This document shows, one piece after another, positions 42,974 through 52,734 of a DNA stretch of 64,000 nucleotides. The notes under the pieces were generated by a model. The model had not been told where the DNA came from and did no database searches. It was given only the letters and a program-made list of their open reading frames with translations. The translations under genes were made by a program, and so were the position numbers. Source of the DNA: Nocardiopsis sp. NRRL B-16309 (GTDB taxonomy: Bacteria > Actinomycetota > Actinomycetes > Streptosporangiales > Streptosporangiaceae); assembly GCF_001279585.1 (NCBI RefSeq), contig NZ_LGEC01000065.1:1-64000 (forward strand). The letters are read 5' to 3'. Every line of letters starts with the position of its first letter. Position 1 is the first letter of the stretch.

Positions 42974-43789
42974 ATGTCCCACACGCCCGTACCGACCGAC
43001 GCAGGAAGCGGCTACCGCTTCGACCGGTTCCGCACCGGACTGCTCCTGAGGGACATGTCCTTCGGCTCCGACGCTCCCGGCGCCGGTGACCGCGTCCCCG
43101 GCTTCGACCTGCCGACCCTCGACGGTCCGCGGTTCAGCAGCACGGACCTGGGGCCGCTCCCCGTCCTGCTGGTCTTCGGATCGCGCACCTGCCCCGTCAC
43201 CGAGAGCGCCGGGCCGGTCCTGCGCGGGCTGCACGACGAGTTCGGGGAGAAGGTTCGCTTCGTCCTCGTCCAAACCAGGGAGGCGCACCCGGGCCAGCTC
43301 ATCCCCCAGCCCCAGACCTTCGAGCGCAAGTGGGAGCACGCCCGGGAGCTGCGCCGCCACCACGCCGTCCGCTTCGAGGTCGCGGTCGACGGCATCGACG
43401 GCGAGGCGCACCGCGCGTTCAGCCCCAAGCCGAACTCGGCCTACCTCATCGACCCGGACGGCACGATCCTCTACCGCGCGCACTGGGCCAACGACGAAGG
43501 CGCCCTGCGCGGCGCCCTCTCGGCGGCCGTGCTGCGGCGGGCCCCCGCACGCGGCCACAGCAGGGGCATGGCGGGCCCGCTCCTGCGCGCCGTCGGGCAC
43601 CTTCCCGGTATCGTGCGCACGGCCGGCTCCAGGGTCGAGCGCGACGTCTGGCTCGCCGCACCGCCCCTGGCCCTGCTCGGACGCCTGTCGCTGCTCTTCG
43701 GCCGGCTGCCCGCCGACCGCAGGGGCGCCGCCGCCACCGCGCTGGTGGTGGTCCTCCTGACCGCCGCCCTGGCCCTGCTCCTCCTCTAG
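42974..43789 (+). CDS. Redoxin / iodothyronine deiodinase-like thioredoxin-fold protein
   Basis: 271 aa. A thioredoxin fold with single active Cys in FGSRTCPVTESAGPVLRGL, and the deiodinase-like segment LVQTREAHPGQLIPQPQT. From about 200 there is a variable region and a C-terminal hydrophobic helix (ATALVVVLLTAALALLLL) that would anchor it. Bacterial deiodinase-like proteins have Cys where vertebrate enzymes have selenocysteine; their substrates are not iodothyronines. Predicted TetR-controlled thiol-redox protein. Confidence 0.8.
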   Translation: MSHTPVPTDAGSGYRFDRFRTGLLLRDMSFGSDAPGAGDRVPGFDLPTLDGPRFSSTDLGPLPVLLVFGSRTCPVTESAGPVLRGLHDEFGEKVRFVLVQTREAHPGQLIPQPQTFERKWEHARELRRHHAVRFEVAVDGIDGEAHRAFSPKPNSAYLIDPDGTILYRAHWANDEGALRGALSAAVLRRAPARGHSRGMAGPLLRAVGHLPGIVRTAGSRVERDVWLAAPPLALLGRLSLLFGRLPADRRGAAATALVVVLLTAALALLLL

Positions 43790-43915
43790 GGCCCCGATCA
43801 GTCGGTCCCGGTGCCGACGCGCGGGCAGTGGAACGCGACGCCGCCGAGGACGTCGGCGGTCGGTCCGGGGCCGTACTCGTAGGGGGCGGGCCCCCGCCCA
43901 TGGCCGCCGTCCGGT

Positions 43916-45982
43916 TCAGGCGAGGGCGTCGGGCAGCGGGCGGGCGTGCACGACGTGCAGGGTGCTCACCGCGCGGGTGAGCACCACGTAGAGGCGGTTG
44001 GTCCCGCGCTCCTCGGCGTCGACGATCGCCGCGGGCTCGGCGACCACCACCGCGTCGAACTCCAGACCCTTGGCCAGGCTCGCCGGGACCGCGACCAGGC
44101 GGGCGGAGTCCAGCCCGGTGTCGCCCTCCCCCAACAGAGGCGTCGGCAGCCCTTCCCGCACCAGCGCCTCCCGCAGCGCCGGAAGCTCGCCGTCCGCGGC
44201 GATCAGCCCGACCGATCCCTCCCCCTCCAGCGCGGCGCGGCACGCCTGGACGACCCCCGCCGCCAGCCCGTCCGCCGCGCGGGTGACCCGCAGGGCACCC
44301 GGCGCGCGGCGCACCGCCACCGGGGCGCCCAGCCCGGGGGCGATCTCGGGCAGCAGCCGCGCGGCGAAGTCGATGATCTGCGCCGGGACCCGGTAGCCCC
44401 GGTCCAGGACGCGCAGGTGGCCGGTCGGCTTGCCCAGGTGTTCCAGCAGCGTCGACCAGTTCGCGGCGGCGGCCGGGCTCGTGCCCTGGGCGATGTCGCC
44501 GAGCACGGTCAGCGACCCCGACGCGCAGCGCCGTCCCACGGCACGCGCCTGCATCGGGCTCAGGTCCTGGGCCTCGTCCACCACCACGTGCCCGAGGCTC
44601 ACGGGGCGCTCGATCATCGCGGCGGCCTCGTCGATCAGCGCCATGTCCTCCAGCGACCACCGGGCCGACTTCGGCCCGCGCGGACGCCCCGGCAGCAGCA
44701 CGGCGGCCTGTTCCTCGGCTGTGAGCAGGCCCGCGGCCGCGCGGGCGAGGCGTTCGGGGTCGGTGAGCAGCCCCAGGACCATCTTGGCCGGATCGACCTT
44801 GGGCCACAGGGCGGTGACCGCCGAGCGCACCGCCGGGTCGCGGCGCACCTGCTGGTGGGTGCGGTCGTCGCAGACCTCCCCGGCGCCCTCCATGAGCGAG
44901 AGCACCGCGTGGGCGATCCGGTGCGAGAGCAGGTCCCGCCCGGACCCGTAGGCGACGCCGCGGGAGGCGAGTTCGTCCAGGAGCGGGCGCAGGTCCTCCG
45001 GGTACAGGCGCCAGCGGCGTGAGCCCCGGCGCACCATGACCGTCTCCTCCGGCGTGCGCAGGTGCGCCCACAGGTCGCGGCGCAGCACCTCGGCCATCCG
45101 CGCCTGCCCCTTGATCCGCGCCGCGCCGGGCTCCTCCGTCCGGCGGACGGGCAGGCCCGCGTGCAGGAGTTCCTCGACGGTGGTCTGGGCGACGTCGACC
45201 TCGCCCAGCGCCGGCAGGACGTCGCGGATGTAGGACAGGAACGACCGGTTGGGACCGATGATCGCCACGCCGGACCGGGACAGCCGCTCGCGTTCGGTGT
45301 ACAGGAGGAAGGCGATGCGGTGCAGGCCCACGGCGGTCTTGCCGGTCCCGGGCGCGCCCTGGACGCACAGGGTGGTCTCCAGCGGGGCGCGGACCAGGTC
45401 GTCCTGTTCGGGCTGGATGGTGGCGACGATGTCGCGCATCGGTCCCGTGCGCGGGCGCTCGATCTCCGTGGCGAGCAGGTCGCCCCCGGCGTCCGCCACC
45501 GGCGCGTCGCCGAGCAGGTTCTCGTCCTCGAAGGCCGTCAGCAGGGCTCCGCCGCCGAAGCCGTACCTGCGGCGCACGCGCACGCCCATCCGGTCGCCGG
45601 GTGAGGCCCGGTAGTAGGCGACGCACACGGGCGCCCGCCAGTCGAGCACCATGGGCCGGCCCTCGGGGTCGTGCACGTGGCGCCGCCCGATGTGCACGCG
45701 GTCGGCGTCGCCGTCCTCGGAGACGGTGCCGGGGTCGAAGTCCAGGCGGCCGAAGAACAGGGGCGCGCCGGGCACGTCGGCCAGGGCGGCGAGCCGCCGC
45801 TCCCGGCCCTGCCGCAGCGCGGCGTTGGTGACCTTGTCGGTGACGACGTCGCCGAGCATCAGTTCGGTGCCCTCGACGCTCTCGCGCATCCGCCGCAGCG
45901 CGTCGCGGGCGGCGTCCAGGTGGTCGCGTTCGGCCTGGAGCTCGGGGCTCACGGGCACGGCGGAGGGATCGGTCGTGGTCAT
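43916..45982 (-). CDS. helR: HelD-family RNA-polymerase-associated ATPase (HelR-like)
   Basis: 688 aa from ATG 45982. N-terminal coiled coil (about 10-60), UvrD-like ATPase with Walker A GAPGTGKT at 209-216 and Walker B VVVDEAQD, motif for domain 2 RGYRVPAQI, and C-terminal FDAVVVAEPAAI with YVVLTRAV. HelD proteins displace nucleic acid and drugs from RNA polymerase; actinobacterial HelR gives rifamycin tolerance. HelR vs other UvrD-like subgroup cannot be fixed by eye. Alone in its transcript. Confidence 0.85.
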   Translation of the reverse strand: MTTTDPSAVPVSPELQAERDHLDAARDALRRMRESVEGTELMLGDVVTDKVTNAALRQGRERRLAALADVPGAPLFFGRLDFDPGTVSEDGDADRVHIGRRHVHDPEGRPMVLDWRAPVCVAYYRASPGDRMGVRVRRRYGFGGGALLTAFEDENLLGDAPVADAGGDLLATEIERPRTGPMRDIVATIQPEQDDLVRAPLETTLCVQGAPGTGKTAVGLHRIAFLLYTERERLSRSGVAIIGPNRSFLSYIRDVLPALGEVDVAQTTVEELLHAGLPVRRTEEPGAARIKGQARMAEVLRRDLWAHLRTPEETVMVRRGSRRWRLYPEDLRPLLDELASRGVAYGSGRDLLSHRIAHAVLSLMEGAGEVCDDRTHQQVRRDPAVRSAVTALWPKVDPAKMVLGLLTDPERLARAAAGLLTAEEQAAVLLPGRPRGPKSARWSLEDMALIDEAAAMIERPVSLGHVVVDEAQDLSPMQARAVGRRCASGSLTVLGDIAQGTSPAAAANWSTLLEHLGKPTGHLRVLDRGYRVPAQIIDFAARLLPEIAPGLGAPVAVRRAPGALRVTRAADGLAAGVVQACRAALEGEGSVGLIAADGELPALREALVREGLPTPLLGEGDTGLDSARLVAVPASLAKGLEFDAVVVAEPAAIVDAEERGTNRLYVVLTRAVSTLHVVHARPLPDALA

Positions 45983-46081
45983 GGCGGACCTCGGAGGGTT
46001 CGGCGGGACAGTGACGCGGCGGCGCGCGTGCGCGGGTCCCGCCCCGGTCGCCGCGAGGGCCCGGTTCGTTCCGATCCATGA

Positions 46082-46097
46082 GCACCCCGAGGGGTGC
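46082..46097. promoter_or_regulatory. Palindrome upstream of the helR-like gene
   Basis: GCACCCC-GA-GGGGTGC, perfect 7-bp arms, about 100 nt before the start of the ATPase gene. Could be an operator or short hairpin; I cannot say it is the rifamycin-associated element. Confidence 0.4.
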
Positions 46098-46176
46098 GCC
46101 GCCAAAAGAGGACTCAGCCTAGCGCCGTCCCGTACCGGGGCCAAACCCGAAGGCCGTGGGCGGAGGCCCACACAAA

Positions 46177-47121
46177 CTAGGTCTTGCGCAGCCGCACCCG
46201 GCGTACCCGGTGGTCGTCCCCCTTGTACAGGACCAGCGTGGCCCGTCCCCGCGTCGGACGGATGTTCTCCACCAGGTTGATCTCGTTGATCGTCCGCCAC
46301 GTGTTGGCCGCGAACTCCAACGCCTCCTCCTCGCTGATGGAGGTGGCCATGTGGTGGAAGTAGGAGCGCGGGTCGGAGAACGCCGTCCGCCGCAGCTCGC
46401 GGAACCGGTCCAGGTACCAGCCGCGGATGTTCTCGACCTTGGCGTCGACGTAGATCGAGTAGTCGAAGAAGTCCGCCACCGCCAGGCGTCCGGCCGTGGC
46501 CGGCTGGAGCACGTTGATGCCCTCGACGATGAGGATGTCCGGGCGCAGCACGGTCTGCTTCTCCCCCGGCACCACGTCGTAGCTCAGGTGCGAGTACACG
46601 GGGATGTCGATGCGCTCCGCACCGGCCTTCATCTCCGACACGAACCGCACCAGCGCGCGCCGGTCGTAGCTCTCCGGGAAGCCCTTCCTGCGCATCAGCC
46701 CGCGCGACTGGAGGACCGTGTTCGGGTACAGGAAGTTGTCGGTGCTGACCAGCTCCACGTTCGGGTGGTTGGGCCACTGCGCCAGCAGCGACCTCAGCAG
46801 CCGGGCCGTGGTGGACTTGCCCACCGCGACGCTTCCGGCCACACCGATGATGAACGGCGACGGGCGGTCCGCCTCCCCGAGGAACGCGCGGACGGCGGCG
46901 TGCCGCTGCTGCGTGGCGCCCACGTACAGGTTGAGCAGGCGCGACAGCGGCAGGTAGATGTCGCGCACGTCGTCCAGGGACGTGGGGTCGGTGGTACCCC
47001 GCAGGACGGCGAGGTCCGCTTCGGTCAGGGACAGGGGCGTGGAGGCGCGGAGGGCCGCCCAGGCCTCCCGGTCCAACTCCACGTACGGCGATGACAGGCC
47101 GTTCTTCGTCGTGTGGGACAC
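46177..47121 (-). CDS. coaA: Pantothenate kinase, type I
   Basis: 314 aa. P-loop GVAGSVAVGKST and family segments VSTDNFLYPN, MRRKGFPESYD and ILIVEGINVLQP. Phosphorylates pantothenate, first step of CoA synthesis. GTG 47121 fits the family length; further in-frame codons upstream have no ribosome site. Divergent from glmS. Confidence 0.95.
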   Translation of the reverse strand: MSHTTKNGLSSPYVELDREAWAALRASTPLSLTEADLAVLRGTTDPTSLDDVRDIYLPLSRLLNLYVGATQQRHAAVRAFLGEADRPSPFIIGVAGSVAVGKSTTARLLRSLLAQWPNHPNVELVSTDNFLYPNTVLQSRGLMRRKGFPESYDRRALVRFVSEMKAGAERIDIPVYSHLSYDVVPGEKQTVLRPDILIVEGINVLQPATAGRLAVADFFDYSIYVDAKVENIRGWYLDRFRELRRTAFSDPRSYFHHMATSISEEEALEFAANTWRTINEINLVENIRPTRGRATLVLYKGDDHRVRRVRLRKT

Positions 47122-47303
47122 GAGTGACCACCCTAGACGAGGCACCCCACCGCACTTCGCACCCGGTCTCCCCCCAGCCCGCACCTGGGCGGACAACGTG
47201 GGTGAAACCACACGTTCACCTCCCCTTCCCCCAAGGTTTTTTGGCCGGGTAAGGACGCGGTGAAATCGGTACCACTCGGCACCCCCATCGGGCCCCCACC
47301 TGC

Positions 47304-47338
47304 GTGGTCTACCACCCATACACCAAATGGTCTATACC
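47304..47338. promoter_or_regulatory. Two GntR/DasR-like operators before glmS
   Basis: GTGGTCTACCAC (47304-47315) is a perfect palindrome and TGGTCTATACC (47328-47338) a near one; both resemble the DasR consensus TGGTCTAGACCA. They lie 78-112 nt before the start of glmS, an amino-sugar gene expected in a GlcNAc regulon. Confidence 0.6.
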
Positions 47339-47415
47339 GCTACCTGCGAAAACAACCAGTGGTATGGGTGAGTGGTTGGTCGAAACACCGCCCTTTTTCG
47401 CCTACGCTGGCGGCC

Positions 47416-49269
47416 ATGTGCGGAATCGTTGGCTACGTCGGGCCGCAACCGGCGCTAGAGGTCGTCGTGAACGGCCTCGCAAGGTTGGAGTACCGCGGAT
47501 ACGACTCCGCGGGTGTGGCCGTCATCGGTGACGGTGTCCTGCGGAGCGCGAAGCGGGCGGGCAAGCTCGCCAACCTGCGCAGCGCACTGGAGGCCGCCCC
47601 CATCAGCGGTGACGGTGCCGGGATCGGGCACACGCGGTGGGCCACCCACGGCGCCCCGAACGATGTCAACGCCCACCCCCACGTCGACAACGACAACCGG
47701 GTCGCGGTGGTCCACAACGGCATCATCGAGAACTTCGCCGCCCTGCGGCTGGAGCTGGAGGAGAGGGGCTGCAAGTTCCTCTCGGAGACCGACACCGAGG
47801 TCGCCTCCCACCTGCTCTCCACCGAGCTGGCCGACCGCGGCGACGGCGACCTGGCGGGCGCCATGCGCAGCGTGTGCCGCCGCCTGGAGGGCGCCTTCAC
47901 CCTCGTGGCCGCCTCCGTGAACGACCCCGGACTGGTCGTCGCGGCCCGCCGCAACTCCCCGCTCGTCGTCGGCCGCGGCGAGGGCGAGAACTTCCTGGCC
48001 AGCGACGTCGCGGCCTTCATCGCGCACACCCGCGAGGCCGTCGAGCTGGGCCAGGACCAGGTCGTGGAGCTGCGCGCCGACTCCGTGGTCGTCACCGACT
48101 ACGACGGCAACCCGGTGGACGTGCGCGAGTACCACGTGGACTGGGACGCCTCCGCCGCCGAGAAGGGCGGCTACGAGTACTTCATGCTCAAGGAGATCGT
48201 CGAGCAGCCCCAGGCGGTCGCCGACACGCTCCTGGGCCGCGTCACGGTCGACGGGCAACTCACGCTCGACGAGATGCGCCTGACCCCGCAGGAGCTGCGC
48301 TCGGTCGAGAAGATCGTCATCATCGCCTGCGGCACCTCCTACCACGCGGGCCTGATCGCCAAGTACGCGATCGAGCACTGGTGCCGCATCCCGTGCGAGG
48401 TCGAGGTCGCCAGCGAGTTCCGCTACCGCGACCCCATCCTCGACCAGCAGACCCTGGTCATCGCCATCTCCCAGTCCGGCGAGAGCATGGACACCCTGAT
48501 GGCGGTCCGCTACGCCCGCGAGCAGCGCGCCCGCGTGCTGGCGATCTGCAACGTCAACGGGTCCACGATCCCGCGCGAGTCCGACGGCGTGCTCTACACC
48601 CACGCCGGACCCGAGGTCGGCGTGGCCGCCACCAAGACCTTCCTCACCCAGCTGGCCGCCTGCTACCTCATCGGCCTCTACCTGGCGCAGGTGCGCGGGC
48701 TGAAGTTCGGCGACGAGATCAACACGGTCATCGCCCAGCTGGCCACCATGCCCGAGCAGGTGGAGAGGGTCCTGGACACGATCGAGCCGGTCCGCGAGCT
48801 GGCCCGGTCCCTCTCCGACGTCGACACGGTGCTGTTCCTGGGCCGCCACGTCGGCTACCCGGTGGCGATGGAGGGCGCGCTCAAGCTCAAGGAGCTGGCC
48901 TACATGCACGCCGAGGCGTTCGCGGCCGGCGAGCTCAAGCACGGCCCGATCGCGCTGATCGAGGACGGCCTCCCGGTCGTCGTCGTGGTGCCCTCGCCCA
49001 AGGGGCGCAGCGTGCTGCACGACAAGATCGTGTCGAACATCCAGGAGGTGCGCGCCCGCGGCGCCCGCACGATCGTCATCGCCGAGGAGGGCGACGAGTC
49101 GGTGCGCCCGTACTCGGACGTGCTCATCGAGATCCCGGCGGTGCCGACCCTGCTCCAGCCGATCGTGTCGACGATCCCCATGCAGGTGTTCGCGTGCGAG
49201 CTGGCGCTCGCCAAGGGCAACGACGTGGACCAGCCGCGCAACCTCGCCAAGAGCGTCACGGTGGAGTAG
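47416..49269 (+). CDS. glmS: Glutamine-fructose-6-phosphate aminotransferase (isomerizing)
   Basis: 617 aa. The N-terminal MCGIVGYVG gives nucleophile Cys after Met removal; glutaminase domain to about 230, then two SIS domains (ACGTSYHAG, ISQSGESMDTL) and the terminal PRNLAKSVTVE. Makes glucosamine-6-phosphate for peptidoglycan. No Shine-Dalgarno precedes the ATG, but TACGCT ends 8 nt before it, so translation may be leaderless or nearly so. Confidence 0.97.
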   Translation: MCGIVGYVGPQPALEVVVNGLARLEYRGYDSAGVAVIGDGVLRSAKRAGKLANLRSALEAAPISGDGAGIGHTRWATHGAPNDVNAHPHVDNDNRVAVVHNGIIENFAALRLELEERGCKFLSETDTEVASHLLSTELADRGDGDLAGAMRSVCRRLEGAFTLVAASVNDPGLVVAARRNSPLVVGRGEGENFLASDVAAFIAHTREAVELGQDQVVELRADSVVVTDYDGNPVDVREYHVDWDASAAEKGGYEYFMLKEIVEQPQAVADTLLGRVTVDGQLTLDEMRLTPQELRSVEKIVIIACGTSYHAGLIAKYAIEHWCRIPCEVEVASEFRYRDPILDQQTLVIAISQSGESMDTLMAVRYAREQRARVLAICNVNGSTIPRESDGVLYTHAGPEVGVAATKTFLTQLAACYLIGLYLAQVRGLKFGDEINTVIAQLATMPEQVERVLDTIEPVRELARSLSDVDTVLFLGRHVGYPVAMEGALKLKELAYMHAEAFAAGELKHGPIALIEDGLPVVVVVPSPKGRSVLHDKIVSNIQEVRARGARTIVIAEEGDESVRPYSDVLIEIPAVPTLLQPIVSTIPMQVFACELALAKGNDVDQPRNLAKSVTVE

Positions 49270-49464
49270 CGGCTCCGAGCCACGGAGAACACGGAAGACC
49301 CGGCGCGGCCGGTCGGACACGAGGGTGTTCCGGCCGGCCGCACGCCGTTCGTACCGATGAGCGGGGGCGGCCGGCCAGGGGTCATGCGGGGTCGGGCGTG
49401 TACCCTGCGAGCCGCCGCACGCCGTTTCGGGCAGGACCGAGGCTCCGGTGCGGGGCCGGACGCC

Positions 49465-49836
49465 TCAGCGGCGTCGGGGGGCGGGGACCAGCGACCGGTG
49501 GGCGGCCAGTGCCGTGTCGACGTCGGGGTGCGTGGGCAGGACCGCGTGCAGCGCCAGGACGTCGAGGATGCGCGTGAGCTGCGCGGGCGGCGCGGCCAGC
49601 GCCAGGTGGTGGTGGGCGCGTACGGCCGCGCGCATGGCGGCCACGAGGGCGTTGACCCCCGAGGCGTCGATGAACTCCACCTCGGACAGGTCGACGACGA
49701 CGCAGCCGTCGGAAGCCGCCGTCACCAGGGCGGTGCACACCTGGTCGGCGGTAGCGATGTCGATCTCACCGCGCAGCTCGACGACGGTCGTGCCGTCGCA
49801 CACGAACCGGCCCTGTCCCGTGTCCAGTACGGCCAC
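49465..49836 (-). CDS. STAS-domain anti-sigma factor antagonist
   Basis: 123 aa. SpoIIAA-like: TTVVELRGEIDIATADQV and VVVDLSEVEFIDASGVNAL, where Ser of DASG is the phosphorylation site. Expected to bind an RsbW-like kinase; such an ATPase gene lies 155 nt upstream on the same strand. Confidence 0.88.
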   Translation of the reverse strand: MAVLDTGQGRFVCDGTTVVELRGEIDIATADQVCTALVTAASDGCVVVDLSEVEFIDASGVNALVAAMRAAVRAHHHLALAAPPAQLTRILDVLALHAVLPTHPDVDTALAAHRSLVPAPRRR

Positions 49837-49991
49837 GCCTCACTCCCGGGCTCGGATGGAAGGGTTGTCTGTCCTGATCGGCCGAAAGCCGATTTGTGTT
49901 GCCAGACTACTCGCTCCGGGCGACGATCCGATGCCGTCCACAGCCCGGTGCGACCCCTCCCGAGGCGCCGGTGCGCCCCGCCCCCGGGCCT

Positions 49992-50552
49992 CTAGCGCCT
50001 GGTCTCCCTGGCACCGCAGACGGCCCAGACGACCTTGCCGTGGCCCGGCACCGGGTTCCAGCCCCACTCGCGGCTGAACGCCGACACGAGCCCCAGCCCA
50101 CGGCCGGACTCGGCGAAGTGGTGGGCGTCCACCTTCGTCGGCGCGCCCGGACTGGAGTCGGCCACCGCGCACGCCACGGCCGAGCGGTCGAGCAGCAGCC
50201 GCACCTGGACCAGCACGCGGACGCTCGCCGGGTCGGCACCCGGGGGGACGGCGTGCCGACAGGCGTTGCCCACGAGCTCGGAGGCGATCAGGCGCAGGTC
50301 GTCGGCGACGCCCGGCAGACCCCAGTCGGCCACCGATTCGGTGACGAAGTCCCGGGCCGCGCGCACCGAGTCGGCCGTGCACGGGAAGGCCCGCGCGACG
50401 CTCTCGGGCGTGCGCGCGCTCTCGCCCACCCGAAGCCGTTCCAGGGCGTTCGCCCACCAGCCGCCGGGGGAGTCGTCGGCGACCTCCGCGAGACGAGTGG
50501 GGTGGCAGGCGGCCTCGGAGTCCAGCTCCGACGGCACCAGCTCTGCGTTCAT
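49992..50552 (-). CDS. RsbW-like ATP-binding protein
   Basis: 186 aa from ATG 50552 (GAGGA 5 nt before; alternative in-frame starts lie upstream). N-terminal extension of about 50, then N box LIASELVGNACRHA and G2 box SGRGLGLVSAF. The DxGxG box is degenerate (ADSSPGAPT), so ATP use may be weak. Divergent from Scr1 module 3 and upstream of the STAS gene, suggesting one partner-switch unit. Confidence 0.82.
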   Translation of the reverse strand: MNAELVPSELDSEAACHPTRLAEVADDSPGGWWANALERLRVGESARTPESVARAFPCTADSVRAARDFVTESVADWGLPGVADDLRLIASELVGNACRHAVPPGADPASVRVLVQVRLLLDRSAVACAVADSSPGAPTKVDAHHFAESGRGLGLVSAFSREWGWNPVPGHGKVVWAVCGARETRR

Positions 50553-50845
50553 CACGGTCCTCACCATGTGACGTCGGGTCGTGCGATCCGGTCGGATACC
50601 CCGGTTGTGGCTTACATCGGTAAGACACAGATGCACGTGCAGTTCAACGTTCGGCCACACTATAGGACGATCAGCACTTATTGGTAGATCTCATTGCAAG
50701 AATTCACACGCGAACACCCGCGGCGACACATGGATCGCGCGTCACGGACCGCCCGAACGAGGACTTCGGCGACCCCCTGTCCCAAACCAGACCTGCTCGG
50801 TATACTGAGCGGTCGCTCGCGCCAAAGCCGCTACAGGGAGGCGAA

Positions 50846-51766
50846 GTGGTCGCCGATCATGCAATGAACCTGCAGGTCAGTGAGGATTTCCTGGCCAATT
50901 CCAGTGGCGGTCCCACTGTCCTGCGCATTCTGTTGGGAACCCAGCTCAGGAGGCTGCGCAAGGAGAAGGGCATTTCCCGGCACGACGCCGGCTACGCCAT
51001 CCGGGCCTCGCACGCCAAGATCAGCCGGATGGAACTCGGCCAGGTCAGCTTCAAGCGCCGCGACGTCGACGACCTGCTCAAGCTCTACGGGATCGACGAC
51101 GCCGAGCAGCGCGAAGCCCTCCTCGGGCTCATCTCCAGCGCCAACGCCCAGGGCTGGTGGCACAAGTACGGCGACGTCCTGCCCCAGTGGTTCGGCGTCT
51201 ACGTCGGCCTGGAGGAGGCCGTCTCGGTCATCCGTACGTTCGAGGTCCAGTTCGTGCCCGGACTGCTCCAGACCCGCGAGTACGCGCGGTCCGTGGTGCG
51301 CCTGTCGCGCACCGCCAGGAACGACGAGGACATCGACAGTCGTGTGCAGATGCGCATGCGTCGCCAGGCGCGCTTCGTCGAACCGGAGGTCCCGGCGGAC
51401 GCCCCGCGCCTGTGGGCGGTCATCGACGAGGCCGTACTGCACCGCCCCTACGGCCAACCCGAGGTGATGCGGGAGCAGATCGAGTACCTGATCGAGGTCG
51501 CCCGCCGTCCCAACGTCACCATCCAGATCGCCACGTTCGCCATGGGCGGCCACGCGGCCGCCGGAGGGCCGTTCAGCATCCTGCGCTTCCCCACGCCGCA
51601 ACTGCCCGACGTGGTCTACCTGGAGCAGCTGAGCAGCGCCCTGTACTTCGACAAGTTCGACGACACCCACCGCTACGCGCAGACCATGGACCACCTGGCC
51701 ACACAGGCACCGCCGCCGACCGAGACCGAGGAGATCCTGCGCGGGTTCCTGGAACGCTACTCCTAG
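50846..51766 (+). CDS. Scr1-family XRE regulator (DUF5753), module 3
   Basis: 306 aa from GTG 50846, GGGAGG ending 4 nt upstream. HTH LRRLRKEKGISRHDAGYAIR and SHAKISRMELGQ, then DUF5753 with FVPGLLQTREYARSVVRL. Unlike modules 1 and 2, its DUF397 gene is separated by 517 nt. Confidence 0.88.
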   Translation: MVADHAMNLQVSEDFLANSSGGPTVLRILLGTQLRRLRKEKGISRHDAGYAIRASHAKISRMELGQVSFKRRDVDDLLKLYGIDDAEQREALLGLISSANAQGWWHKYGDVLPQWFGVYVGLEEAVSVIRTFEVQFVPGLLQTREYARSVVRLSRTARNDEDIDSRVQMRMRRQARFVEPEVPADAPRLWAVIDEAVLHRPYGQPEVMREQIEYLIEVARRPNVTIQIATFAMGGHAAAGGPFSILRFPTPQLPDVVYLEQLSSALYFDKFDDTHRYAQTMDHLATQAPPPTETEEILRGFLERYS

Positions 51767-52283
51767 GACCCCCACGACGCCGACCGCGTCCGGGCGCCCC
51801 TCCGCCCGACCTCCCCCTTCCCTTCCCGTTTTCCGCTTACCTCCCGCCCCTCCCTCCCCCTCACGCTCGTCCTCCTCCCCACCCCCTGAGAGCCCTTCGG
51901 GAGCACCGCCGCCGCACGCCCCGAATCATCACTTTCCGTGAACATGTGGCGACGTGTCGTACGCACGGTGACCGACTTCGGCCACGACCCGGCAACGATC
52001 CCAGTTCACTGAACCGTCACTCAACCGCACGCGTTAGCCATGACATGCGGTTTCGTCCGCCCATGACTGCGGGTTCATCCAGATGTACTTACGGCTGTAA
52101 TCACGGATGCACGTGCATGGGCTAATCTGTGGCCCGCACCGGGACCTACAGGACAGAGGCGTCGGCCACCCGGCCGAACTCCGTCCTCCCATCCCCCGGT
52201 GGTCGGACACGTCTGGTGCGGCGGACTGGACCGCCGCGCGTGAACCCCCGCTCACGCGTCCGCCCGGAGTTCAGGAGGTTGAG
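51767..52283. other. Intergenic region between module 3 regulator and DUF397
   Basis: No gene seen. From 51925 the DNA is promoter-like. ATGCACGTGCAT (52107-52118) is a perfect palindrome, and TAATCT (52123) could be a -10 box for the DUF397 transcript. ATGCACGTGCA also occurs at 50631-50641 in the divergent promoter of the regulator, so both may bind the same protein. Confidence 0.55.
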
Positions 52284-52520
52284 ATGCAGCCGATCTACAA
52301 CGGCGTCCCCGCCGGCCAACTGCCCAAGGTCGTATGGACCAAGAGCAGCTGGAGCAATCCGGACGGGAACTGCGTTGAGGTCGCCACCCTGCCGGACGGC
52401 GACATCGCCGTCCGCAATTCACGGGACCCCCACGGCCCCGCCCTCGTCTACACGCCCGGCGAGATCGAGGCGTTCGTGCGAGGCGCCAAGACGGGTGAGT
52501 TCGACCAACTGCTGGGCTGA
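52284..52520 (+). CDS. DUF397 protein, module 3
   Basis: 78 aa, longer than others: N-terminal MQPIYNGVPAGQLPKVV precedes WTKSSWSNPDGNCVEVATL and IAVRNSRDPHGPALVY. AGGAGG 5 nt before the ATG fixes the start. Confidence 0.88.
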   Translation: MQPIYNGVPAGQLPKVVWTKSSWSNPDGNCVEVATLPDGDIAVRNSRDPHGPALVYTPGEIEAFVRGAKTGEFDQLLG

Positions 52521-52644
52521 CAGCAGCCCCGGCCCCGGGGCCCTCCCCCACGACGAAGACCAACCCGGGATCGCGCCCGCTCCGGGGGTCCGCGCGGTCT
52601 CCCCCAGCCGCGTACGGCCCTTCCGTCCACGGATCGGGCGCGCG

Positions 52645-52683
52645 CGAGGAGCCCGGCACCCCCGCGGGGTGCCGGGCTCCTCG
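52645..52683. terminator. 18-bp hairpin terminator
   Basis: Perfect arms 52645-52662 and 52666-52683 with a 3-nt loop, between convergent DUF397 and kamA-like genes. Confidence 0.85.
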
Positions 52684-52734
52684 TCGGTTCTCCACCGGGT
52701 CGGCAGGGGGCCGACCACCGCCCGCCCGAACGGC

